Shown here piece after piece: positions 1 through 6,829 of a stretch of 11,115 nucleotides of DNA. The notes beneath the pieces were generated by a model, which searched no databases, was not told the origin of the DNA, and saw only the letters and a list, made by a program, of their open reading frames with translations. Source of the DNA: Jimgerdemannia flammicorona (lineage: Eukaryota > Mucoromycota > Endogonomycetes > Endogonales > Endogonaceae); the NCBI GenBank assembly GCA_003990745.1, contig RBNI01006653.1:1-11115 (forward strand), written 5' to 3'. Both the position numbers and the translations under genes were made by a program. Position 1 is the stretch's first letter; each line of letters starts with the position of its first letter.

Positions 1-43
<43 letters not shown>
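1..43 (+). repeat. Poly-A tract, probable 3' tail of a + strand retroelement
   Basis: The window opens with an uninterrupted run of 43 A. The sequence right of it is the start of ORF2 of the minus-strand LINE copy B, broken off after about nine codons. The simplest reading is that a polyadenylated element in + orientation inserted into that ORF2 and that its tail ends at base 43. Its body lies outside the window, so its family is unknown. A simple A-rich repeat or an assembly edge is the alternative. Confidence 0.6.
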
Positions 44-45
<2 letters not shown>

Positions 46-69
46 AATAACAATATATCTTGGTCCCAT
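44..69 (-). pseudogene. First codons of LINE copy B ORF2, interrupted by the poly-A insertion
   Basis: Reading leftwards on the minus strand, the ORF1 stop TAG (75-73) is followed by AGG and then ATG at 69-67. The peptide begins MGPRYIVIP and runs straight into poly-T (the + strand poly-A). It resembles the start of ORF2 in copy C (MNSTTRIFSLN): an Arg followed by a short hydrophobic strand that in APE endonucleases precedes the first catalytic Asn. Only about nine codons survive, so the call rests on position after ORF1 and this short match. Confidence 0.5.
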
Positions 70-72
70 CCT

Positions 73-2106
73 CTACAAGTCCTCAGTCCACTCCTCCTGC
101 ACCAAGTCCAAGTCATGTTCAGCAGCCAGCTCTCTCTCCCCTGCTTCCTGCACTGCCAATACTCCCAGAAGTTCTACCATTGCCCCATCTTCATGCTCCT
201 CAAACTCCTCACAATACTCCATACAAGCCTCCTGCCAGAGCCGCAAACCATGACACTCTGCCCAACAGTAGGCCGCCCGCTCACCAGCAACTACCCCAAG
301 TTCTGCCCTCCTCACCTCATCAACCTCATACCCCTCCTCCTCCAGGAAAATACCCAGAATCTCCACCTTCAGTGCCTTCACCATTCCATCACCATGCAGA
401 ATCCTTGCCCAATGCTCCTCAGGCATTGCTCGCAAGTCCACTTCTCCCAAAGCTTTGGCTGCGAGATTGTCCATTACCTTATGCATCCACAACAGGTTCC
501 CCACCTCCTTCCCTCCTGGGGTCCCTGGCCGCCCTGCTTTCAGCATCGTGGTGTCAGCTCCTACACTGGCAGCCTCATCCCACTCCTCCTCAGGAATGTC
601 CACCAGCTCGTCCTCACCAACTGCCACCACCTGACCCCCTTGCCCCACATTAGGAACCCCAAAGCACACCTGCTGGGCCCCCTGCATCCTCATATCCTCC
701 ATCGGTCCTCTCTTCCCAACCAAGCCCCTCCTGATAAGTGGGGGGGGGGTGGCATCCAACTCTGGTTCCCATACTTCGAAGGTACCATCAGCGAAATGGT
801 CCTTGCCCTTCACCCCCCCAGCCCCTGCCTCCCTCGCCTCCACTTCCTCTCCTCCTTTCCCAGTCCAGACACTGGCTCCAGCACCTCCAGACTCCTCAGT
901 TCCCACTGTCGTCTTCTTCACCTCTCTTGTCATGCTTGCCAACAGCTCTCTCTGCCTATTGCAGCCCTGGACCCACTCCCACTGCTTCTTATCCATATGG
1001 ACACACTTCCCACCCACCACCTCTAGATGCGTCGACTCCTTGTACAGTTTCCAGGCCTTCGCCCTCCTCTCTACAGCACCACCCAACTCCTCCAGCGCCT
1101 CCAACAAGTCCTCCTCCTCCTCTTCACTCCCTTTCACCCTCGACACCTTGCAGACAAAGGCCCCCCACATCAGCACTGAGGACCAGTCCTTCTCCTTCCC
1201 CATGGCCTCCTTTCCCGCCAGCCGTATCCTGACATCCACATCTCCCATCCTGATTGCAGTCCCCTCCCACACCTGAAAGCCAACATCCACTATGTCACTA
1301 TACTCAATCATCACCTCCTCCACTCTCTTCCTCATCTCCTCCTTAGTCACTGTGGGCACCCCCTTCACCAGAAGCTGCACCACCCTAGGGTCCCATCGCA
1401 AGCACTGCACCATGGGGACTACCACCTCCCCAACCACAATGCCAGTCTTCAGCACCTCATCCAGTAGACCCGCCTCCTCAAAGCCCACCTCAACCCCCTC
1501 CAGACCCTTCAAGAACTTCACCGAAGCCGCTCCAGCCACCTGCTTCGAAACAAGCCCCAGTACCATCCTCGCTGTCACCGCTAAGCCCCGGAAGCACAGG
1601 GTCACCACAAACTCCGAGATTGATTTCTTGAGTAATGGGGCCACCGCCAGCCCCGTCACATCATCTGCCAGGTCCCCCTTCCACATCAGAAACCCCTGCC
1701 CCACCTGGCCATCAGCCGTCACATCTCTTTTTTTTGCCAGATTCGCCATCACACCCCCATCAGCAGTCCTGCTACTACCTCCAGCAGTCCCTCCACTTCC
1801 CCCACCTCTAACCAGCGAAGGTCCAGCTTCCTCAGCATCCTCAGCCTTCTGCTTCCCCTTCCCTCCAGCCTGATCCCTACGGGCTCCCATCAGCCAACCT
1901 CCATTCCTCAGCATATCTGCAAAGCTCTGCCCCTGCTGCCCTCCAGCCCCCCCACCAGTTCCACCGCCACTACCCACACTGCCCAGTCCACTCGAGCCAC
2001 CAAAAGACCCCATCCCCAGCCCATATCCCCTCCCAACATACTGCCAGTCAAAAGCCCCAGGTCCACCCGACCTGGTATGCACCTCGGCTTGCTTGCTGCT
2101 TGACAT
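73..2106 (-). CDS. LINE ORF1 protein, intact, 677 aa, RRM-like core, no CCHC knuckle
   Basis: This is the only long intact coding region in the window. I chose the ATG at 2106-2104 (start MSSSKQAEVHT); a TTG seven codons upstream also keeps the frame. The N-terminus is Gly/Ser-rich (about residues 18-125). A conserved block from about residue 157 (APLLKK) includes an RRM-like stretch at about 240-296: a beta strand ending in a G-(V/L)-P turn, an amphipathic helix, IVDVGF, then GDVDVRIRL. A Glu-rich, probably coiled segment follows at about 325-355, then a variable linker and an acidic helical C-terminus. Copy C carries an aligned homologue along the whole length. By analogy with other LINEs, ORF1 should bind element RNA and form the RNP; that role is inferred. 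I see no Cys/His zinc knuckle. A C10 tract (740-749) encodes Pro-Pro-Pro and is a possible slippage site. The stop TAG lies three bases before the ORF2 ATG. Confidence 0.85.
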   Translation of the reverse strand: MSSSKQAEVHTRSGGPGAFDWQYVGRGYGLGMGSFGGSSGLGSVGSGGGTGGGAGGQQGQSFADMLRNGGWLMGARRDQAGGKGKQKAEDAEEAGPSLVRGGGSGGTAGGSSRTADGGVMANLAKKRDVTADGQVGQGFLMWKGDLADDVTGLAVAPLLKKSISEFVVTLCFRGLAVTARMVLGLVSKQVAGAASVKFLKGLEGVEVGFEEAGLLDEVLKTGIVVGEVVVPMVQCLRWDPRVVQLLVKGVPTVTKEEMRKRVEEVMIEYSDIVDVGFQVWEGTAIRMGDVDVRIRLAGKEAMGKEKDWSSVLMWGAFVCKVSRVKGSEEEEEDLLEALEELGGAVERRAKAWKLYKESTHLEVVGGKCVHMDKKQWEWVQGCNRQRELLASMTREVKKTTVGTEESGGAGASVWTGKGGEEVEAREAGAGGVKGKDHFADGTFEVWEPELDATPPPLIRRGLVGKRGPMEDMRMQGAQQVCFGVPNVGQGGQVVAVGEDELVDIPEEEWDEAASVGADTTMLKAGRPGTPGGKEVGNLLWMHKVMDNLAAKALGEVDLRAMPEEHWARILHGDGMVKALKVEILGIFLEEEGYEVDEVRRAELGVVAGERAAYCWAECHGLRLWQEACMEYCEEFEEHEDGAMVELLGVLAVQEAGERELAAEHDLDLVQEEWTEDL

Positions 2107-2190
2107 TTTCTTAGTATCTTTCTCCAATAAACGCCTTGAAAGTGTGTTATGAAAGTGTGTGTAACATGAATTGTAGCGGAGAAAGATGTC
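2107..2190 (-). promoter_or_regulatory. 5' UTR of LINE copy B
   Basis: This stretch separates the ORF1 start from the end of the duplicated unit. It contains two spaced repeats of the type ACACACTTTCATAACACAC. It matches the 5' UTR of the older unit at 2475-2562 and resembles the leader of copy C (ACACTTTTTACAACATTTTT). LINE promoters are normally internal to the 5' UTR, so promoter activity here is plausible but not shown by any motif I recognise. Confidence 0.5.
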
Positions 2191-2194
2191 TGAC

Positions 2195-2475
2195 CTCTAG
2201 CTCCTTCAGCTTCTCCAACCTTCTGCTTCCCCTTCCCTCCAACCTGCTCACTCTGAGTCCCCACTGGCCAACCACTATCCCTCAGTGTATCTGCAAAGCT
2301 CCTCTCTGCCTGCCCTCCAGTCCCACCATCAGTGCCACTCTTACTGCCTGAGCTGCCCTGCCTACTTGGGCCACTGAAAGACCCCATCCCAAGCCCATAC
2401 CCTCATCCAACATATTGCTAGTTGAAGGCCCCAGGTCCACCTGACCTAGTACACATGTTGGCTTACTTGCTGATT
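2195..2475 (-). pseudogene. Decayed N-terminal fragment of LINE ORF1 (unit 2 of the duplication)
   Basis: On the minus strand this encodes a relative of copy B ORF1 residues 1 to about 90, including the Gly/Ser-rich stretch, a SFADTLRDSGWPVG segment parallel to SFADMLRNGGWLMG, and GGKGKQK. The start codon is lost (ATA in place of ATG). Conserved codons near the start became stops, for example the Trp in the FDWQY motif became TAG. The open part lies at about 2195-2387. It stops where copy B's 5' UTR begins, so the rest of this ORF1 is missing or lies beyond copy B. It is not expected to make a protein. Confidence 0.8.
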
Positions 2476-2562
2476 GATATTGCCTTAATACCTTTCTTTA
2501 ATAAATCACTTAAAAGTATGTTGTAAAAGTGTGTGTAATGTGAATTGTAGTGGAGAAAGGTG

Positions 2563-2615
2563 TTTTAAGTTGCTACCATCTCTGCTCAGAGTTTATACCA
2601 TCCTCCATCTCTGGT

Positions 2616-2617
<2 letters not shown>
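2563..2617. other. Short spacer between LINE A tail and the duplicated unit
   Basis: About 55 bases lie between the poly-T run and the point where unit 2 stops matching copy B. They may be extra 5' UTR of the older unit or target DNA. I see no motif or coding signal in them. Confidence 0.4.

Positions 2618-2646
<29 letters not shown>
2618..2646 (-). repeat. Poly-A tail of LINE A
   Basis: There are 29 uninterrupted T on the + strand, which is poly-A on the minus strand, directly downstream of the LINE A ORF2 remnant and about 20 bases after an AATAAA. This is the expected 3' end of an element that integrates by target-primed reverse transcription. The tract is clean although the adjacent coding sequence is badly decayed. 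Confidence 0.85.
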
Positions 2647-2649
<3 letters not shown>

Positions 2650-2666
2650 GTCACTTGGACTTCAAC

Positions 2667-2672
2667 TTTATT
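2667..2672 (-). promoter_or_regulatory. AATAAA polyadenylation signal of LINE A
   Basis: AATAAA reads on the minus strand (TTTATT on +), ending 20 bases before the poly-A tail begins at 2646. The spacing is typical for a eukaryotic cleavage signal. Confidence 0.65.
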
Positions 2673-2739
2673 ACTACTAATATAATGACAATTATCTGTA
2701 AACCACTACTGTAACATATTATATATAGGTAGGGTTGAT

Positions 2740-4044
2740 CATCTAACTCCTTCCTTCCACCTAACCCCATGCTCACCTAATACCAGATATCCTCAACTTT
2801 GCTGTATAATGTCCTGCACCTTCCTCAAGACCCCTAGTTGAAGCTACCTCTGCTGATACCACTACTCTTGTATTACCTCCTGAAGAAGTTACTTCCATTG
2901 CTCCATCAGCTCATCAATGCCCAACTATGGATCCTGCTCAAACACCCACTGCCAATATACTGCCATCAGAACCCAGACCCCAAGGATCTAACCTAGTCTA
3001 CCCCAGATATCTCCTATCTTCCCCACCAGCTGGCGCTTGACCACCAGACTGACAGGATCTCCCACTCTCCTACCTTCAGGGCTCCAGTGATCATCCAAAC
3101 TCTACCAGAACCCTTCCACATCAGGGCAGACTGCCAGAGCATGCTCTGGTGACTAAACCACCCCTCTATTTATCTTACTGCACTACTTGCAGTCCCAACA
3201 GCCATCTACTTCTATGCATTCTGTCTGATACCCCAATATCACATTTCTTCTCAAGAAGCACCACTATACTACCTAGTACTTGGGGGGCACCACCTTGAGT
3301 AAGGAGGCTCTCCAACTCCAGACTTAGCTCCACTCCCAGCCTTCTCCCAATTCTGCCTTCTGCCAACCTACTGGTCATCTCTCCAGAGGGCCAGGCCTGA
3401 TCCACTCCATTGTCTCCACTAGTGAGTACTCCTTCAGTCTGTGGCCACTAATGTGGAGGTCCCCCAATCACTACCATTTCTGCTCTGGGTCCTCACCAAC
3501 CTCCATCTCTAGCCCTGCCAATCCTATGGCTAATGAGGCCTCTACCATACTCCACCAAAATCCCTTATACTGCAATCAACAGATATTTCAAACCTGAAGC
3601 CTACTCTGCATATCCTTCCAAACCTCATCATAGGGGCAGAACCAAACCTCCCAATTGTCCATAGCCAGCCTGCCCTAACCCCCCTCACCTAGTTCAGCCA
3701 GTCTGCACCCCCACCAGCCCCTAAGTACCTTTAGCCATTGCCTGAAGTCCACCAACCCCAGGCCACCATCAGTTGTCCACATCAACAATGTATCCCACTC
3801 AACCTGTGGCTACTTCCCACACTATAACCAGCCTTCCACTATCTTCTTCAGCCACTGCACTACCCACCCTGGGAAATCCAAGTGATACCCTAGATACTAT
3901 AATTTGGGCAACCAATATACATTCAAAACTACTATCCTGCCTATCAAGGAGAAACTCCTTCCAGACCAACCTGTCAAGATACCTTCCAGCTTCTGAATTA
4001 TACTACTCCATCACCTCTTCAGCAGGACTGTCTCATATACTGAG
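2740..4044 (-). pseudogene. LINE ORF2 C-terminal half (after RT core), with zf-RVT-like end, decayed
   Basis: Minus-strand translation gives the region after the reverse transcriptase core in conserved order: a W-x-GR-SL-GR segment (about 3925-3970), LPKL and a Tyr (about 3895-3905), VEWDTL then DGGLGLVDFRQWLK (about 3725-3805), the classic W-D-x-L...GGLGL block of LINE ORF2, and a terminal CWDC...H...C motif followed by Trp (about 3090-3205) like the zf-RVT zinc-binding domain. Coding continues to about 2740. In-frame stops (for example near 3679, 3581, 3569 and 3473) and frame changes near 3405 and 3220 break it. The catalytic FADD-type box and the endonuclease are upstream and absent here. 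The family is clear; whether it is the same family as copies B and C cannot be tested, because those copies do not show this region. Confidence 0.8.
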
Positions 4045-4461
4045 TGTAATAACTCTCACTTCTACCCCTCTCTTATCCTTTGGATAATTAGGGAAGTGGA
4101 CTATTACTTAGAGACTTAGTACACCATATGTACCAAGAAGCCTTCAGTTTGAGGAAGTGCTTGTTTATAAGTAGTTGTAGTAGCAGTGCCTTCTATTTCA
4201 AAGGTCTTTCTCTTGTGCCCTATTTCAAGGATCTTGTTCCTTACTGTGCACAGACTGAATTCACCTTGGAATTCAGGTTCAATGGGTTTACTTAAGTCTT
4301 TGGGTTTTTATATACTGGTCTCAGTTCTGGCAGAAGTTAGCTAGGCTTCTGGAGTTTAGTCAGAAATACTAGAGTCACTTAGGTGTCATTACTAAGACTC
4401 AGGAGAATGTGTGTGTGTGGGGGGAACTTGATTCTTGTATCAAGGACTGAACTAAAACTAC

Positions 4462-4467
4462 TTTATT
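4462..4467 (-). promoter_or_regulatory. AATAAA signal in the LTR
   Basis: AATAAA on the minus strand, 20 bases downstream of the TATA box. In the 3' LTR it could direct 3' end formation, with a short R region after it. The six-base motif alone is weak evidence; the position makes it plausible. Confidence 0.45.
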
Positions 4468-4487
4468 TCAGATGGAAAACTGGGGGG

Positions 4488-4495
4488 TATTTATA
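4488..4495 (-). promoter_or_regulatory. TATA box of the LTR promoter
   Basis: TATAAATA on the minus strand, in the context TTGTATAAATACCC, about 340 bases into the LTR. This is a suitable place for the U3/R promoter driving the genomic transcript. Confidence 0.6.
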
Positions 4496-4835
4496 CAAGT
4501 TGGTCCAAGATTTCTGACTAAGTATGAGTGACTAATTTGGTAACTATAATGAGGTTTGTAATTGCAACCTTTTTCAGGTGGTTTTTGGCAAAGAACAACT
4601 TTGTGATCAGGACCTCAATTACTAGGCAATGATCAGCTGCTGTGGCAACTAATTGCTGCAGCACCAATTGTTGGGGATAAGCTGGATATTATTTTCTACA
4701 TCATTTCGCATCATTTGTTTGTTCGTCACTCGCTATTCATATGTTATGCTCAATTATATAATGACATCATCACCAGGTCATGTGATCACTCATCTCATTG
4801 TATCTCATCTGTTTGTGCTCTTTCATTCTATTACA

Positions 4836-4848
4836 TCCTTCCCCCCTT
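4836..4848 (-). promoter_or_regulatory. Polypurine tract (PPT), plus-strand primer site
   Basis: On the minus strand AAGGGGGGAAGGA directly precedes the LTR's TGTAATAG. A purine run at exactly this place is the RNase H-resistant primer for second-strand DNA synthesis in LTR retrotransposons. The stop codon TAA of the upstream ORF (4849-4847) overlaps its first bases, so coding sequence runs right up to the PPT. Confidence 0.85.
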
Positions 4849-5689
4849 AGAAATCAATGTCCTTATTGATTTGGAAATTGAGAACCAGGAGAGAGAAAGG
4901 TGGTGAATCCTCCACAGGGTTGTTGCCATTTTCTTCAGTGGCAGGGAGGGTGGTTGCTGATGGCTCGCTGTTCAGGGTAGAGAAGTCAATGAGGTTTGCA
5001 AATAGTTCTTGCATGGGGATGAGTACTGGTGTAGGGGTTCTCTATCTGATGCAGTTGGGGCCATCCAAGTAGGGTTCTTGATCTTTATGCCTGGGAATAT
5101 CCATTTGGATAGGTGGTCCTTCAAAAAGGTCAGAGAGGCCTTGGAGCCATTGGTCAGGGTTGTCATTCAGGAGGGGGCTCCAGTAGGGTTCACAGTCAGT
5201 AGACTGGAGGGTGATCTAGGAGTTGGCTTCTTGGGCTACCTTGATCTCTAGTTCATCAATCTCGAAAAAGGAGAGGTTCTGGAAGTCCTTCAGTTGGACA
5301 TAGTTGAGGTTGGGGATTGTAAAGGGTGCATGGCGCATGATTTGATAGACCTTCTTGGCAAGTCTTTGCTCATTTCTGTCTAGGTGGGTCCAATCAGAGA
5401 CTTGGTCTATGTGTAGGTCCTTTGCTCTTTGGAGGAGTTGGTGGCCAATCTCATATTTATGCCAGATCTCTAGGTGGCTGGTGACAAGGTAGGCTCTTTT
5501 GATGACTTCACAGTAGTTGAGGACATAATGTCCTAGGTCCTGGCTGGAGAGGTTAAGGGCCTCTGAGCAGCAGTTCCTTCCTTGGATAGCAACCTGGATG
5601 TGTCCAAAGAGGCGGTCAACCTGGCTTGGGAGGGGCCAACTATGGCGGGCAGTTTGGCAGTGGGTAGCTTGGCTGTGGGTAGCAGGCAT
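4847..5689 (-). pseudogene. Unrecognised ORF between pol and the PPT of the chromovirus (two in-frame stops)
   Basis: One reading frame runs from ATG at 5689-5687 (MPATHSQATH) to a TAA at 4849-4847 that overlaps the PPT, 280 codons before the stop, broken only by TAG at 5218-5216 and TAG at 5044-5042 with no frameshift. A GTG at 5770 would extend it by 27 codons. The N-terminal two thirds look helical, with segments such as DLGHYVLNYCEVIKRAYLV and LHIDQVSDWTHLDRNEQ. The last about 100 residues are acidic and rich in Pro, Asn and Ser. I see no signal peptide, membrane segment, CCHC knuckle or protease motif, so neither an envelope-like protein nor a normal Gag is supported. Frame preservation over 840 bases in decayed DNA argues that it was once a real gene. 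A TATA box lies 65 bases upstream of the ATG. Function unknown. Confidence 0.65.
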
Positions 5690-5753
5690 TCTTGTCTTGT
5701 CTTTTCTTTGTAGGAAGAGGGGGATGAGAGTTGCAGGGTATTCTTGCCTTGGG

Positions 5754-5761
5754 TATTTATA
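5754..5761 (-). promoter_or_regulatory. TATA box upstream of the extra chromovirus ORF
   Basis: TATAAATA on the minus strand, 65 bases before the ATG at 5689. Together with the next three bases it forms TATAAATACCC, the same 11 bases as at the LTR TATA box. This may mark a separate internal promoter, or be chance in an A/T-rich stretch. Confidence 0.45.
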
Positions 5762-5881
5762 CTTATTCACCTCTCTGGTGTGACCTTCCTTTGGTCATGC
5801 TTTCCGGCAAAGTGTATGACCTGTTGCTATAAGTGGGGCATGTGTTGGTCACATAAGAAAATTCTGATTTCAAAGATATCA

Positions 5882-6248
5882 TCACTTGTAATTGTGGTTA
5901 CACAGGGTTAACAGGTCTTGGTCCACTTTTTTTTTGTCTGGTTGGTGCATTTGCAAGGACTGGCCATCCTTGTCTAGGGCAAGAGCTCCCATTGTCATGA
6001 CTGGGGGTTTGAACCTCTCAGAAATAGACTTTTCTTGTAATCTGAGGCAATTCCTAGTAATAATATCTGTCACGTGGATAGACTTAGACTGGTTTCGACA
6101 TTGTTGGCTTTCCTAAGTTCCATATGAAGCATCCATTATCATCCAGTAGAGATGACATAGATGACATGAAATGGAGTTGTTCAAATGCATTTTGCTATAC
6201 TGTACTAGATTGTTCTTTTGCTTGGGTATCTTCTTGTTGGTTATCCAT
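5882..6248 (-). pseudogene. Possible small ORF remnant(s) between the chromodomain and the extra ORF
   Basis: Two minus-strand reading frames overlap here. One starts at ATG 6248-6246 (MDNQQEDTQAKEQSSTV) and is broken by several stops. A second, open to a TGA at 5884-5882, encodes a roughly 77-residue hydrophilic stretch including SISERFKPPVMTMGALALD and a Lys-rich KKKVDQ segment. Joined by one frameshift they would give a protein of about 120 residues. I recognise neither. They may be a second decayed accessory gene, part of a leader for the downstream ORF, or noncoding. The sequence 5762-5881 shows nothing coding. Confidence 0.3.
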
Positions 6249-6359
6249 AGTGTTCCTTTTTCTGCAATATTCAGTATTATATGTTTCTAGATAAAATATG
6301 TAGTATCCTTCTGCTTACTATGTGCTCCAATACTTAGAGCTATAGTTCCTTTCTTTGCT

Positions 6360-6545
6360 GGGGGGTGAGTGTTTCCATATAGTCCTGGAGAACTTTGCAT
6401 GCATTCTTCAGAGCTTTGTCTTTTTCCCAGATGGTATCATGGGTGGGGTAACTCTTCCACTTAATCAGAAAAAACCACTTGACTGTTTGGGATATTTGCA
6501 GACCTTGTGGTCAAGTACTTCCTCAATTTCGAATTCCTCATGATG
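6360..6545 (-). other. Chromodomain at the integrase C-terminus (within pol)
   Basis: FEIEEVLDHK (about 6504-6536), LIKWKSYPTHDTIWE (about 6426-6470) and a helix LKNACKVLQDY make a complete chromodomain pattern. In this family it binds histone marks and steers integration towards heterochromatin. A frameshift at an A-run near 6465-6478 separates its two halves. Confidence 0.85.
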
Positions 6546-6829
6546 GTTGATCCTAATTGAGGGTAGTGGTAGAACTGTATGCTTGGGAAATAGGTTCTCA
6601 TGGTAGTCCACCAATTGGCTAATATGGAATACTGGGTGTACTCGGATATTGTGAGGAAGTTGCAACTTATAGTTGACTTCACTGATTTTTTCCATGATCT
6701 TATATGGTCCGATTCTTCTAGCATAGAGTTTCTTGGCTGGTTGTTGTGCCAGGGTGTCTGGGTGGAGGTGGTCTGTTCTAAGCATGACTATGTTGCCAAT
6801 ATTGTAGGAGGCTTCTCTTCGCTTCAAGT

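Larger units (their letters stand above)
44..2190 (-). mobile_element. LINE (non-LTR retrotransposon) copy B: 5' UTR, intact ORF1, ORF2 start
   Basis: A short 5' UTR (about 2107-2190), a complete ORF1 (73-2106) and the first codons of ORF2 lie in order on the minus strand. The same order and related protein sequence occur on the + strand in copy C, which continues into a recognisable APE endonuclease, so the family is a two-ORF LINE. ORF2 is cut off by the poly-A run at 1-43. Copy B keeps many CpGs and has no stop in ORF1, so it is younger or less mutated than the decayed elements at 2195-8390. Confidence 0.8.
1826..2562 (-). repeat. Direct tandem duplication of about 365 bp: LINE 5' UTR plus first ORF1 codons
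   Basis: Unit 1 (about 1826-2190) is the 5' end of copy B. Unit 2 (about 2195-2562) repeats it in the same orientation immediately upstream. Both run from a CTTTCTCC(A/G)CTACAATTCA leader through the ORF1 start to the codons for GGKGKQK. Similarity by eye is about four bases in five. Unit 2 shows mainly C-to-T and G-to-A differences: CCCGACC became CCTGACC, CACCTCGGC became CACATGTTGGC, TGGCAG became TAGCAA, and the ATG became ATA. Either the 5' end was duplicated in tandem, or copy B landed inside ORF1 of an older relative. Confidence 0.85.
2618..4044 (-). mobile_element. LINE A, 3' half, split by the LTR element
   Basis: This holds the C-terminal half of a LINE ORF2, a 3' UTR, a polyadenylation signal and a poly-A tail in correct order on the minus strand. 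The reading stays homologous to LINE ORF2 right up to 4044, where the LTR begins at 4045. The chromovirus therefore seems to have inserted into LINE A, and the 5' part should lie on the far side of that element, beyond the window. Only one CpG is found in 2521-4680. Confidence 0.8.
4045..4835 (-). repeat. 3' LTR of the chromovirus, 791 bp
   Basis: The boundaries come from TGTAATA at 4045-4051 and its exact inverted complement TATTACA at 4829-4835, giving TG...CA ends. The outer boundary coincides with the point where LINE A coding sequence stops, and the inner boundary adjoins a polypurine tract. Inside, on the minus strand, TATAAATA (4495-4488) follows about 340 bases of U3, and AATAAA (4467-4462) follows it. 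No second LTR is in the window to confirm the length. I see no convincing ORF here. A short GT run followed by G occurs at about 4409-4424. Confidence 0.85.

Noticed and set aside
60..1873. Long + strand open frames, Pro/Ser/His-rich, across 60-1873
   Set aside because: They are antisense to the intact ORF1. Their composition simply mirrors its Gly/Glu/Val-rich coding strand, and the frames do not continue in copy C as a conserved protein.
3773..4087. A 104-codon + strand open frame
   Set aside because: It lies antisense to LINE A ORF2 and runs across the LTR boundary at 4045, so it is a chance frame.
4406..4424. GT microsatellite
   Set aside because: Only about five GT units followed by a G run; too short to treat as a distinct feature, and it lies inside the LTR.
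4847..5689. Envelope-like gene, as the third ORF of an errantivirus-type element
   Set aside because: No signal peptide, membrane segment, cleavage site or Cys pattern is visible in the translation, so an env call is not supported.
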